A stretch of 64,000 nt of DNA from JAFECT01 sp963838235 (GCA_963838235.1 CAWIQJ010000005.1:372001-436000); one strand, 5' to 3'; shown: positions 51,185-60,571, numbered from the stretch's first letter. The notes: generated by a model from the letters alone, not told the origin. Program-made: numbers and translations.

Positions 51185-52496
51185 TTAGGTTGACATCCGC
51201 AACAGAAGCAAGGCGAGCGTCACCATGATCGCGCCGCCGATGCGGGTGGCGATCTGGGCGAAGGGCATCAGCGACATGCGTTCGGCCGCGGTCAGGATGG
51301 CCACGTCGCCGGTGCCGCCCTGGCCGGAGTGGCAGGCGGTGACGATGGCCGCGTCGATCGGATAGAGCCCGACCAGCTTGCCGGCGACGAAGCCGGTTCC
51401 GACCATCGCCGCGACCGTGACGACGACGGTGATCAGGGTGGGCGCGTTGAACGCATCGATCAGCTTGTCCCACGGCGTCAGCGACACGCCGATGGCGAAC
51501 AGCAGGGGATAGGTCACCGCCGTGCGGAAGAAGCGATAGACCACGTCGTCGCCGCGCTCGAGCCCGGGCGGGACGATGCGCGCGAGCTTGAGGACGACGG
51601 TGACGATCAGCATGGCGACCGGCGCGGGAAAATCCCACAGCTTCTGCGCCACGGTCCCGGCGAGATAAAGGGTGACTGCGAGCACGGCGGCGGCGGCCAC
51701 GGTTTCGAGTGTCGGCGGCGGGGGCGGTTCGGCGCTTGTTTCGGTCTCGACCGCTTCGACTGGCTGAAGCCGGCCGTTGCCGGTGAGGTTCGGCATGCGC
51801 TTGCCGATCAAATTGAGCGTTCCGGCGATCAGGATCGCGGTCAGGCTGCCAAACATCACCACCGGTAGAATCGCGAAGATCGGTCCCTGCGCCTGGTGCA
51901 TGATCGCCCCGTAGCCGATGGACAGCGGCAGGGCGCCTTCGCCGACACCGCCGGCCATGATCGGGATCACCACCTTGAAAAAGGTGTGCTGTAGGCCGAG
52001 GCCCAGCGCCCAGCCCGTCGCGCATCCCGCGCCGGTCGCAACGACCGTTCCCGCGGCCAGCGGAACGAAGATGCGGACAAAGCCGCCGACCAGCATGCGT
52101 CGATCCATGCCGAGAATCGAACCCACGATGACGCAGGCGATGAACAGGTAGAGAAAGTTCGACGACTTGGTAAAGGTCGTGATCGAGGTCGTCAAAGCCG
52201 CCGGCAGCAGGTGCGCATAGACCAGATAGGATGGCAGGAAGGTCGCAAGGATCGCCGCCGCGCCGAGGCTCGACAGATCTTGGCAACCGCTTGCCGATCT
52301 CCGCGCAGAGGAACCCGCCCAGCGACAGCACCGCGATCGCGACCTGGATGTCGGCGGGCAGGGCGCCTTGCCCGATCAGCACCGCGACGATCGCCACGAT
52401 CGCCAGCGCGACCGGAACCGGCACGATCCCGATGCGCCAGTCCATCGCGCGCCAGATCAGGGCGGTGAGGGGGTTGAGGCCGGGTTCATCGGTCAT
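51185..52496 (-). pseudogene. 2-hydroxycarboxylate transporter family protein with one frameshift
   Basis: Start 52496 (MTDEPGLNPLTALIW). Helical segments VALAIVAIVAVLIGQGALPA and AIAVLSLGGFLCAEIGKRLP, then a one-base shift near 52277, then LSSLGAAAILATFLPSYLVY, TTSITTFTKSSNFLYLFIAC and GEGALPLSIGYGAIM. GGVGEGALP and CHSGQGGTGDVAIL are the two reentrant-loop GG motifs of the 2HCT (CitS/MleP) family. It would import citrate or malate with Na+ or H+. Corrected length about 437 residues. Confidence 0.88.
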
Positions 52497-52536
52497 CGTC
52501 AAATCCTGATCGGAGCGACTTACCCCCCAACTCTTA

Positions 52537-52758
52537 TCCGTCACCCTCGGGCTTGTCCCGAGGGCCCATGGTTAGGGCCGTGGCTCGGCTATCAGAATTT
52601 AACCGCGGAGAACGCAGAGAAGAAGCCGCAGAGATCGCGGAGCCGTCATCTCTGCGTCCTCCGCGGTTCTCTTCCTCTTGCGATCTCTGCGGTAGACTTC
52701 TTCCAACCGCTGGAGCGCGACAACGATGGGCCCTCGGGACAAGCCCGAGGGTGACGGA
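52537..52758. repeat. 222-bp MITE-like element with perfect 33-bp terminal inverted repeats
   Basis: TCCGTCACCCTCGGGCTTGT... at 52537-52569 is repeated exactly inverted at 52726-52758. Inside are further inverted segments such as CGCAGAGATCGC / GCGATCTCTGCG and TTAACCGCGGAG. No coding potential. The ends and small size suit a MITE or REP-pair; no transposase is nearby. It lies 38 bp before the CocE-type gene. Confidence 0.8.
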
Positions 52759-52796
52759 CGTTTTGGGAAATTTGGGGCGCCTGCTAACGTCCCTGC

Positions 52797-54734
52797 ATGT
52801 TCACTCGCCGCGCGCTCAGCCAGACCCTTGCCGCCCTGGGCTTCACAGCCGCCAGCGGGCGCGCCGCGGGGGCCGCTGAAGACGCGCCCTTCGGCACCCA
52901 TCTCACCTCCGACATCATGGTCCCCGCACGCGACGGCGTACGCCTGGCCACCGACGTCTACCGCCCCGCGCGCGACGGCAAGCCGGTCGCCGGCCGCTTC
53001 CCGGTGATCCTCGAACGCACGCCCTACGGCAAGACGGTGGTCAGCCGGTCCGAGCGCACCGCGACCGATCCCGTGCCCAAGTCGCGCGCCGAGGTCGCCG
53101 CCTTCTTCGTCAGTCGCGGCTATGTGGTGGTTTATCAGGACTGCCGCGGACGCTACGGCTCCGAAGGCAAGTTCGTGAAGTACCTGTCCGACGGCGACGA
53201 CGGCTTCGACACCTGCAAATGGCTGCTCGACCAGCCTTGGTGCGACGGCAAGATCGGGACCATGGGACTGTCCTACGCCGCCCATACCCAGGGCGCGCTG
53301 GGCTCCGCCGGCGCGCCGGGCGTGAAGGCGATGTTTCTCGACTCCGGCGGGTTCGCCAACGCCTACCAGGGCGGCATCCGCCAGGGCGGCGCCTTCGAGT
53401 TGAAACAGGTCACCTGGGCCGCGTCCGAGGCGCTGCAATCGCCCGAGGTCACACGTGATCCGCAACGACTCGCCGCGATGAGGGCGATCGACCTCAAGGC
53501 TTGGTTCAATCGCCTGCCGTGGAAGCGCGGCGCCTCACCGCTGACGCCCGCGCCCGAGTACGAAGACTACGTCTTCGACCAGTGGGAGCACGGCGTGTTC
53601 GACGCCTACTGGAAACAGCTCGGCATCTGGGGCGAGGGGTTCTACGACCAGTATTGCGATGCGGCCATGACGCACATGTCGTCCTGGTACGATCCCTATC
53701 CGCGCACGGCGACGACCAACTATCTCGGCCTGAAGACGCGCAAGAAGGGGCCGGTGCGGTTGATCCTGGGCCCATGGACCCACGGCGACCGTTCGATGAC
53801 CTGGGCCGGCGACGTGGATTTCGGACCCGAGGCGACGCTCGACGGCCATCTGGCGCCCGATCACCTGACCTTGCGCCTGCGCTGGTTCGACTGCTGGCTG
53901 AAGGGCGTGCGCAATGGTGTGGAGAGCGAACCCGCCGTGCGCCTGTTCGTCATGGGCGGCGGTTCGGGCCGCAAGAACGCGGACGGCCGCATGCAGCACG
54001 GCGGCCGCTGGCGCAGCGAGAAGGACTGGCCGCTGCCCCATGTGCGCGACACCGCCTTCTATCTGCACCAGGGCGGATTGCTGTCGACAGAACGTCTTCG
54101 CGGCGGTGATCGCCTGACCTTCGTCTTCGATCCCGATCACCCCGTGCCCTCCATCGGCGGGACCATCACCTCGGGCAAGCCGATCATGGCCGGCGGCGCC
54201 TACGACCAGCGCGAAGGCCCCCAGTTCTTCGGCTCGCGCGAACCCTGGCGCCCGCTGTCGGAGCGGCCCGACGTCCTGGTGTTCCAGACGCCGCCGCTGG
54301 AGCACGACGTCGAGGTCACGGGCCCCATCGTCGCGCGCCTGCACGTGAGCTCGGACCGGCCGGACACGGATTTCACCGTCAAGCTCATCGACGTCTATCC
54401 GCCGAACGAGGATTACCCCGACGGCTTCGCCATGAACCTGACCGATGGGATTTTGCGCGCGCGCTATCGCAAGTCGTGGGAGCATCCCGAGCCGATGATG
54501 CCCGGCGAGCCGCAGGAAATCGAGATCGCCTGCTTCCCGACGTCCAATCTGTTCAAAGCGGGCCACCGCATCCGCATCGACGTGTCGTCGAGCAACTTCC
54601 CGCACTTCGACGTCAACCCGAACACCTTCGGGCCCGAAGGCGGCGCGGGGCCGCGCCAGATCGCGCGCAACACGCTCTACGTCGATGCTTCGCGACCGTC
54701 GCGGGTGATCCTGCCGGTGTCGACGCTCGCTTAG
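52797..54734 (+). CDS. CocE/NonD-family hydrolase (S15 X-Pro dipeptidyl-peptidase-like), secreted
   Basis: 645 residues with an N-terminal signal (twin-Arg-like TRRALSQTLAALG). Nucleophile Ser159 in GTMGLSYAAHTQG; HGDRSMTWAGD probably carries the catalytic His. The C-terminal about 220 residues form the jelly-roll domain usual for CocE (DVEVTGPIVARLHVSSDRPD, FKAGHRIRIDVSSSNFP). Members cleave esters or amides such as cocaine or glutaryl-amides; the natural substrate is unknown. A hairpin terminator follows. Confidence 0.9.
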   Translation: MFTRRALSQTLAALGFTAASGRAAGAAEDAPFGTHLTSDIMVPARDGVRLATDVYRPARDGKPVAGRFPVILERTPYGKTVVSRSERTATDPVPKSRAEVAAFFVSRGYVVVYQDCRGRYGSEGKFVKYLSDGDDGFDTCKWLLDQPWCDGKIGTMGLSYAAHTQGALGSAGAPGVKAMFLDSGGFANAYQGGIRQGGAFELKQVTWAASEALQSPEVTRDPQRLAAMRAIDLKAWFNRLPWKRGASPLTPAPEYEDYVFDQWEHGVFDAYWKQLGIWGEGFYDQYCDAAMTHMSSWYDPYPRTATTNYLGLKTRKKGPVRLILGPWTHGDRSMTWAGDVDFGPEATLDGHLAPDHLTLRLRWFDCWLKGVRNGVESEPAVRLFVMGGGSGRKNADGRMQHGGRWRSEKDWPLPHVRDTAFYLHQGGLLSTERLRGGDRLTFVFDPDHPVPSIGGTITSGKPIMAGGAYDQREGPQFFGSREPWRPLSERPDVLVFQTPPLEHDVEVTGPIVARLHVSSDRPDTDFTVKLIDVYPPNEDYPDGFAMNLTDGILRARYRKSWEHPEPMMPGEPQEIEIACFPTSNLFKAGHRIRIDVSSSNFPHFDVNPNTFGPEGGAGPRQIARNTLYVDASRPSRVILPVSTLA

Positions 54735-54745
54735 CGCAAGAAGAA

Positions 54746-54769
54746 GGGGCCGGACTTGCGTCCGGCCCC
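54746..54769. terminator. Hairpin between convergent CocE-type and autotransporter genes
   Basis: GGGGCCGGAC-TTGC-GTCCGGCCCC, perfect 10-bp stem, 12 nt after the CocE stop. No T-run downstream on the plus strand; on the minus strand it is followed by TTCTTCTTGC. Serves both genes. Confidence 0.7.
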
Positions 54770-54797
54770 AGGTTCACTCGGAGGAAGTCTGTAAGGC

Positions 54798-57700
54798 CTA
54801 CCAGCGCCAGCGCACACCCAGGCGGCCGATGAAGCCGTCGACGTGGCTGCCGAACTCGTCTTCGACCTTCACGAAGCCCTCGAGCCCGTTCCAGCTGGTG
54901 GTGGTGAAGCCGAGGTCCGCCTTGCCGTACGAACCCGGATGCTCGTCTTCGATGGAGAAGCACGAGCCGGGACAGCCCGCGCCGGTGATCATGGTCAGCT
55001 TGGCGTTGTCGTCCCACTCATCCACGGCATAGATCCCGACGTAGGGCAGGAGCGAACCCCACTGTCCGCCGAGGCGGGCGCCGATGGAGCCGCGGGCCAT
55101 CTGGTTGTTGGAGAAGGTGAAGTCCGTATCCAAGGCGTGGAAGTTGGCGTCGTCGAGGTGGGTGGACGTCCAGGCGACGTCGGCCACCGGCTCCAGGTAG
55201 AAGCTGTGACCGCCGAAGCGGAAGCCCGCCTCGCCCTTGGCGCCCCAGGTGTTGCCGTTGAAGGTCTCGTAGGCCGGGACCGTCGGCATGTTCGACTTCA
55301 GGTCGTACCAGTCGCCCTTCAACAGGCCGTTGATGAAGAAGTGGCCCGAGGTCCAGCCGGCGTAGGCGCCGAAATTCCAGCCGGTCATGTCGAGCGAGTT
55401 GCGATCGAAATGGAAGATCGTGTTCTGCTCGAGGAAGCCGCCGGTGAAGCCCCACAGGAAATTACCGTGGAGCGTGTCGGCGCCCATTTGGAAGCCGCGC
55501 CAGTCGGTGTCGGTACTCAGGTTCGGCGTGAAGGTGTTCCCCGCGATGGTGAAGGTCTGGCTCGATCCTCCCAGACGTTCGCCGCCGATCTGGGCCTGGG
55601 ACCACATTTCCCAGCCTTCCGCCCGGGTGGCCGGATCCGAACCCCACATCGAGTTGCGGATTTCCTGCTCCCGCGCCGACCAGGCGTCGCCCGACCTGCG
55701 CCAGAACCCTTCGGCCATCTCCGGGACCTTGAGGAACTCGAAGGCCGGCTGGCCGGGCAGGCCGACCAGGTTCCAGGTGGTGGTCGCGGAATTGAACGAC
55801 AGGCCGAAGTCGATGAAGCCGTCGTGCAAAGTGTCCATGGTGAAGGCGTCGGCGGAGCCCGAGGTCGCCTGCACCACCGGCACGCCGACGAAGTTTAGCG
55901 CGGGCGGACCGCCGGACACGTCGGCCACGATCACCTTGGTCGAACCCAGCGCTGCGCCAATCACCAGTTCGTCCGCCGACAGTGAGCCGTTCAGCGAGGC
56001 GTCGATGGCCAGAGTTGAGTTGACCGAGCCGGTCCAGGTCGTGCCGCCGACATCTGCGTTCAGCACGAACACGTCGCCGGTATGGCCGTTGCGCAGATCG
56101 ACCAGGCCTTCGTTGTTGAAGGCCTCCAGCCCGTTCCACACGACCGTGGTCGCGCTGGTGGAGAACGGCGCCACATGCACGATGCCGCCAGGACCGTTGT
56201 TGAAGGTGTCGGTTCCGGCCCCGAAGTTGGAATTGCCGTAGGCGTTCCAGGTGTCGAAGTTGTTCACCGTGTCGTTGTTCGCGGTGAGGATCGCGTAGCC
56301 GTTGATCGTGCCGTAGTTGTTGATCGTGGCGGCGCCGCCGGTGACGCCGATCGCATAGCCGTCGCCGCCGCTGATGGTCGCGCCGACCAGGTTGTTGATC
56401 GTCGTCCCGCTGACTGAATAGGATACAATGCCGCCGTGGTAGCCGTAGATTTTCCCGGTGTTGTTCACCGTGGCGTAACCCGCCGAGTTGATGTGCACGC
56501 CGACGCCGTCATACGAGTGGGTGTACCCGCCGGTATTCACCGTCACGTCACCGGCGGTAAACGTGCGCGCATAGATCGCGTCGGACTCCGGGCCATTCGC
56601 GTAGGTGTCGCCGGTAGTCGTGATCGTTACGTTTCCGTTGGCGGTTACACCGATGATCGCGTCGGCGTAGGTTCCGAAGGTCGTGACGGAACCGCTGTTG
56701 ATCGTAACGTTGCCGGTGTAGCCGGCCGCAAAGATGCCGGTCGACTCATAGCCGTGCGTCGTGACCGAACCGCTGGTCACCGACACGTCGCCGACAGCGG
56801 CCAGCGCCTTGATGCCCGGCGAATAGTCGCCGTACGTCACGACCGTGCCGCTGTTGATGGTAACATTGCCGGACGTGTAGGCGTAGGCGGAGATGCCGGC
56901 CGAGTGGTTGCCGTGGGTCACCGCCAGGCCGCTGGTGATCGAGATGTCGCCGACGTGGGTATAGGCGTACACCGCCGGCGAATGGTCGCCGTAGGTAATG
57001 ACATTGCCGCTGTTGACGGTGACATTGCCCGTGTAGGCCGTCGCGGAGATGCCGTACGAGTAGATGCCGTGGGTCACCACGTTGTCGCTGGTGACGCTGA
57101 CGTTGCCGTTGTAGGCGTAGGCGTCGATACCGCCGGAATAGTCGCCGGTGGTGATCACCGTGTGCGAAACGACGGTGGTCGGTCCGTACTCCGACGACGC
57201 ATCGATGCCGGTCGAATCAACGCCGGTCGTCTCGACATAGCCGGTGTTGTGCACATAGGCGCTGAGATTGCCGTAGGCCTCGATGCCCTCGGAATTGTTG
57301 CCTGACGTGCGAACGTAGGAACTCGTCACCGAGACGTTGCCGACGTTGGAGAAGGCGTCGATGCCGTATGAGTCCGTGCCCGACGTGACGGTGCTCACGG
57401 CAATAACGGTGACCCCGTACCTGCCGTATGCCTCGATGCCGCCGGAGGAATTCCCAGACGTGAAAATATTGCCCGACGTCACCGAAACGTTGCCGTCGAA
57501 GGACGCGGCATAGATGGCCCGCGAGTTGTCGCCGCTGGTCGTGATCGTGCCGGTGTTGACGGTGACCGTGTAATCGCCGCGCACGAAGACGCCGTCGGCG
57601 TCTGAGCCGCTGGTGGTCACGCTCGATGCCGACAGCGCCACGTTGCCCAGGAATGCTGTTGCGTAGATGCCGAAACCTTCGTCGCCGCTGGTCGTGACCG

Positions 57701-59024
57701 ACCCGACGGTCACCGACGTGTCACCGGCCGTGCTGTGAGCGGTTATGCCGTAGGCATAGGCCCCCGAGGTGACCACATTGCCCGCCGTCACCGACACGTC
57801 GCCGCTGCCGACCGCAAGGATACCCACGCCCGCGTCGCCGAACACGCCGGCGGCGCTCTTGGCCGTCACATTGCCGACATTGACAGTGACCGTGCCGGTT
57901 TCGCTATAGGCGTTCACGCCGACGGCAGTGTTGCCGGACGCGTAGATCGGGCCGGTCGCTGTGACCGAGGTATTGCCCGTGGCGCTGGCGCTGACGCCCA
58001 GCGCATAGCCGGTCGCGCTGATCGCCGAGACGGAACCGACGGTCACGCTGAGGTTGCCGCCGGCATAGGTGACGACGCCTGCGGCTTCGCCGCTGGCGGC
58101 GCTGGTCGTGATCGCGCCGCTCTCGATGATGGTGACCTCGCCCGAGCCGCCCTGTTTGACACCGTAGGCGCCGCCGGTTCCCGTCGCCGTGACGGAAATA
58201 TTGCCGGAGTTGTTGATGTAGACGTCCGTCGCCGTGAAGCCGCTGATGCCAGCGATGCCGTAGGCATTCCCCGAACCGCTGGCCGTCACGGTGATGTCGC
58301 CGCTGTTGAATTCGGTGATAGCGCCGTTCACGGCGTTGATGATGCCGTAGGTCCCCTCGGTTCCGGTGTTGTTGACGACGATAGCGCCGGAATTGTTGAG
58401 GTATGCGTTGCCATCGTCCGCCTGAACAAGGATGCCCAGGGCGTACTCGCCGCCGCCGGTGATGGGGCCTTTCACCGTGATGTTGCCGGTGTTGACGAGC
58501 GACACATTGCCGGTCCCGCTGGCAAAGACGTTCAGGCCGCGGCCATAGGCGGTGACGTCGGCGCCGTTGACCATCGACGCATTGCCCGTGCCGCTGGCGA
58601 AGACGGCTTCGCCGTTGTAGGTCGCCGTAATCGTATCGCCAACGGCGGTGGAGAGGCTGGCGTTGTAGTTCGACGCGCCGTCCACGAACACGCCGTCGAA
58701 GGCGGTCGTCGTTTCTACGGTCACGCCGGAATCGATGATCACCTGCAGGTTGTTCAGGCCCGCTTCGGTGTAGCTGATGCCGTTCGGATAGTCGCCGGCG
58801 ACGCAGGTCGCCGTGTCCGTGCCCGAGCTGTTGACCACCGCACCGCATTCGTTGGCCGCCCACGCCGCGTTCGGCGCGCCGAGCGCGACGACGGCGATCG
58901 AGCAACCCAGCGCGGTGCCTAGAAACAAGGCTGTGCGCGGCGCGCGTTTGCGCGCGACCGCAACGTCAGATGCCGTGAAAGGGACGGACCGGCCCAGGGC
59001 CGCCGTGGAGACAGAATTTGACAA
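54798..59024 (-). CDS. Autotransporter adhesin-like protein with 26-residue passenger repeats
   Basis: 1408 residues, starting at TTG 59024 with AGGAGG 9-14 nt upstream. An extended signal region (1-56, ending AAWA) with a basic stretch (ARKRAPR) before the hydrophobic core is typical of large autotransporters. The passenger (57 to about 1100) is Ser/Thr/Gly/Asn-rich beta-helix with about twenty 26-residue units at 310-835 such as GDYSPGIKALAAVGDVSVTSG. Residues about 1130-1408 form the translocator barrel (TGWNFGAYAGWTSGHFFING, ending GRLGVRWRW, with the C-terminal aromatic signal). No protease or pertactin active-site motif is seen. Probably surface-exposed, for adhesion or biofilm (inference). 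Confidence 0.9.
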   Translation of the reverse strand: MSNSVSTAALGRSVPFTASDVAVARKRAPRTALFLGTALGCSIAVVALGAPNAAWAANECGAVVNSSGTDTATCVAGDYPNGISYTEAGLNNLQVIIDSGVTVETTTAFDGVFVDGASNYNASLSTAVGDTITATYNGEAVFASGTGNASMVNGADVTAYGRGLNVFASGTGNVSLVNTGNITVKGPITGGGEYALGILVQADDGNAYLNNSGAIVVNNTGTEGTYGIINAVNGAITEFNSGDITVTASGSGNAYGIAGISGFTATDVYINNSGNISVTATGTGGAYGVKQGGSGEVTIIESGAITTSAASGEAAGVVTYAGGNLSVTVGSVSAISATGYALGVSASATGNTSVTATGPIYASGNTAVGVNAYSETGTVTVNVGNVTAKSAAGVFGDAGVGILAVGSGDVSVTAGNVVTSGAYAYGITAHSTAGDTSVTVGSVTTSGDEGFGIYATAFLGNVALSASSVTTSGSDADGVFVRGDYTVTVNTGTITTSGDNSRAIYAASFDGNVSVTSGNIFTSGNSSGGIEAYGRYGVTVIAVSTVTSGTDSYGIDAFSNVGNVSVTSSYVRTSGNNSEGIEAYGNLSAYVHNTGYVETTGVDSTGIDASSEYGPTTVVSHTVITTGDYSGGIDAYAYNGNVSVTSDNVVTHGIYSYGISATAYTGNVTVNSGNVITYGDHSPAVYAYTHVGDISITSGLAVTHGNHSAGISAYAYTSGNVTINSGTVVTYGDYSPGIKALAAVGDVSVTSGSVTTHGYESTGIFAAGYTGNVTINSGSVTTFGTYADAIIGVTANGNVTITTTGDTYANGPESDAIYARTFTAGDVTVNTGGYTHSYDGVGVHINSAGYATVNNTGKIYGYHGGIVSYSVSGTTINNLVGATISGGDGYAIGVTGGAATINNYGTINGYAILTANNDTVNNFDTWNAYGNSNFGAGTDTFNNGPGGIVHVAPFSTSATTVVWNGLEAFNNEGLVDLRNGHTGDVFVLNADVGGTTWTGSVNSTLAIDASLNGSLSADELVIGAALGSTKVIVADVSGGPPALNFVGVPVVQATSGSADAFTMDTLHDGFIDFGLSFNSATTTWNLVGLPGQPAFEFLKVPEMAEGFWRRSGDAWSAREQEIRNSMWGSDPATRAEGWEMWSQAQIGGERLGGSSQTFTIAGNTFTPNLSTDTDWRGFQMGADTLHGNFLWGFTGGFLEQNTIFHFDRNSLDMTGWNFGAYAGWTSGHFFINGLLKGDWYDLKSNMPTVPAYETFNGNTWGAKGEAGFRFGGHSFYLEPVADVAWTSTHLDDANFHALDTDFTFSNNQMARGSIGARLGGQWGSLLPYVGIYAVDEWDDNAKLTMITGAGCPGSCFSIEDEHPGSYGKADLGFTTTSWNGLEGFVKVEDEFGSHVDGFIGRLGVRWRW
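56522..58097 (-). repeat. Tandem 78-bp repeats encoding the autotransporter passenger
   Basis: About twenty degenerate units, each 26 codons, encode G-x-x-S-x-G-I-x-A-x-A plus G-N-V-S-V-T-S-G-x-V-x-T. Typical units: GNHSAGISAYAYTSGNVTI, GDYSGGIDAYAYNGNVSV, GIYSYGISATAYTGNVTV. Some lengths vary by one or two residues. Such arrays can expand or contract by recombination. Confidence 0.8.
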
Positions 59025-59473
59025 GTGAAGTTCCTCCTAGCACGTGGCGACCCCGGCTCCGCAACCTGCGCGGGCAAGAGCCCCGATCTCTGAAAACGTC
59101 GATTTCTCGCCGCTTAACGACCGGAATTCAACCCGCTTTGACTGTGGAATGTGAAAGTATCCGCCACTCCGGAACCTCAACGTACAGCGAACGTTGTTGT
59201 TCCACGGCGGGTCAGGGTCAGCTTCACCTTACAATAGCATAGCTTGCAACCAATGCCTTTTCGGCAAAGGGTTTGCGCAACCTCAAACTTTTTCGCATAA
59301 CGGCGCTATCAATTGATGAGCGGTGGCTGCTTGCTAGTATAACGGCCAAGCTGGACCAAATTCCCGACGCCGGACCGACCTATTCAGAAATGGGATTGTG
59401 GCCGCCGCGCCCGGAGCGATGGCGGCTCGCCGGGAGGACGTTTAACCTGGGCCATGCCCAGGGGAGGGCGTCC
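59025..59473. other. 449-bp intergenic region, no gene supported
   Basis: Between the divergent autotransporter and 59474 gene. It is AT-richer than average from about 59090 to 59350, with stretches such as TTACAATAGCATAGCTTGCA and GGGTTTGCGCAACCTCAAAC. Probably holds both promoters; a clear -35/-10 pair cannot be chosen. Small frames here (for example 59018-59242) lack RBS and codon bias. Confidence 0.5.
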
Positions 59474-60310
59474 ATGAAAGTCGCGCCGCTGATCGCTGCG
59501 TTCGTCTTCGCCCTGGGGTCACAGGCGGCGGGCGCCGCCGACCTGTCCGACCCGGTCCCGGGCCATCCCGGCCTCACCCAGTTCGACCTCCTGAAGCTGG
59601 TCGTCACCGACCTGGCGCGCGGCGACAACGGCTCGGCCAGCGGCACAAAGACAGTTCCCTTCGTCCACATCGAGGGCAAAGACTCCCGCATCGACATCCC
59701 CGACGACCTGACTGTGGTGTCGATCGAGGTGATGCCGATGCCGCGCGATCCGTCGCGTGAGATCATGCTCGCCGACTTCGGGCCGAGCGAAGGCTTCGTC
59801 GCCAACGCAGAGTTGATGGCGCTGTTCTCGCTCGACCCGAAACCGCGCCTGCTCGATGTCACCGAGGTCGGCAGCGACCGTTTCGTCGCCCTGGAAACGC
59901 CGATCAGGCTGCTCGCGCGCGACGCGCCGCTCCTGGTGATCGAGAGCGAACACGACAACTCCAACGAAGCTTACCTGTCGTCCGCCATGGTCACCGTACG
60001 CGCCGACAAGTTTCGCTGGATCGACAGCGTGTTCACCCTCAGCGTCTCGCTCTGCAGTTTCGAGGATTTCCAGCAACCGACCTTCACGCCGCGGCCGGTG
60101 AAACGCTCAGCCTATGCCTCGATCGACGTGCGCGTGGCGGACGAAACCAAACTTACCGGCGAAGACGGCTGCAACGACGAACTGAAGCCGCCCAAGCGCG
60201 GCAAACGCGTCTACGCGACGACCTATCGCTGGAACCCGGCCAAGCAGGACTTCGAGCCGAACAACAAGGTGCTCGAACGCCTGATGCAAGAGACCACGAA
60301 ACGGTTCTGA
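59474..60310 (+). CDS. Secreted protein of unknown function
   Basis: 278 residues from the ATG at 59474, with GGGGAGGGCG upstream (the frame opens at 59273 but has no signal there). Signal peptide 1-22 (AGA-AD). The mature protein is a mix of strands and helices with LTQFDLLKLVVTDLARGD, DIPDDLTVVSIEVMPMPRD and MVTVRADKFRWIDSVFTLSV. Two Cys (SLCSFEDF, DGCNDEL). No family recognised. Confidence 0.78.
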   Translation: MKVAPLIAAFVFALGSQAAGAADLSDPVPGHPGLTQFDLLKLVVTDLARGDNGSASGTKTVPFVHIEGKDSRIDIPDDLTVVSIEVMPMPRDPSREIMLADFGPSEGFVANAELMALFSLDPKPRLLDVTEVGSDRFVALETPIRLLARDAPLLVIESEHDNSNEAYLSSAMVTVRADKFRWIDSVFTLSVSLCSFEDFQQPTFTPRPVKRSAYASIDVRVADETKLTGEDGCNDELKPPKRGKRVYATTYRWNPAKQDFEPNNKVLERLMQETTKRF

Positions 60311-60413
60311 CGCCGGACGCGGTCAGCAATGTCCGCTCTCGGCGCGACACCTTGAGGTTCCGACCTCGTCCCCCAAATTCGGCCCGCTTCGCTCTTTGAC
60401 AATCCAAACGAAA

Positions 60414-60438
60414 GCGCCCGATCCAGGGGACCGGGCGC
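60414..60438 (+). terminator. Hairpin after the 59474 gene
   Basis: GCGCCCGATCC-AGG-GGACCGGGCGC, 11 bp with one mismatch. Directly followed by the CCGTAAAATACGG repeat, whose T-poor start makes it an imperfect intrinsic terminator. Confidence 0.6.
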
Positions 60439-60462
60439 CGTAAAATACGGTGAGTTACGGTG
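60437..60462. repeat. CACCGTAAA/TTTACGGTG repeat, copy 2 (variant)
   Basis: GCCGTAAAATACGGTG followed by AGTTACGGTG. First bases differ (GCCG for CACCG) and the second arm is one T shorter than in copies 1 and 3. Third copy at 60490. Confidence 0.7.
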
Positions 60463-60489
60463 CACGCGCAAAACGCCGAGCAAGCTGCG

Positions 60490-60518
60490 CACCGTAAAAT
60501 ACGGTGAGTTTACGGTGA
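60490..60518. repeat. CACCGTAAA/TTTACGGTG repeat, copy 3
   Basis: CACCGTAAAATACGGTG followed by AGTTTACGGTGA. Outer arms CACCGTAAA and TTTACGGTG pair perfectly; the inner 17 bases can instead fold as CACCGTA-AAA-TACGGTG. It lies 27 bp after copy 2, giving a tandem pair. Confidence 0.75.
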
Positions 60519-60571
60519 TCGACGGATGCGGACGTGGGGGCGCGCCCCTCTCAGGACGCGCCGCGACAGAC

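Noticed and set aside
48373..52496. Programmed frameshifting in the M13, GST and transporter genes
   Set aside because: Shifts are many, of both signs, and lack slippery heptamers or a shared downstream structure; error is a simpler account.
57735..58922. 395-residue plus-strand frame over the autotransporter
   Set aside because: Repeated Asp/Arg/Gly/His composition mirrors the passenger repeat; no independent evidence.
54798..59024. CRISPR-like array from the 78-bp repeats
   Set aside because: The repeats are in-frame coding units of the autotransporter with no spacers of constant size.
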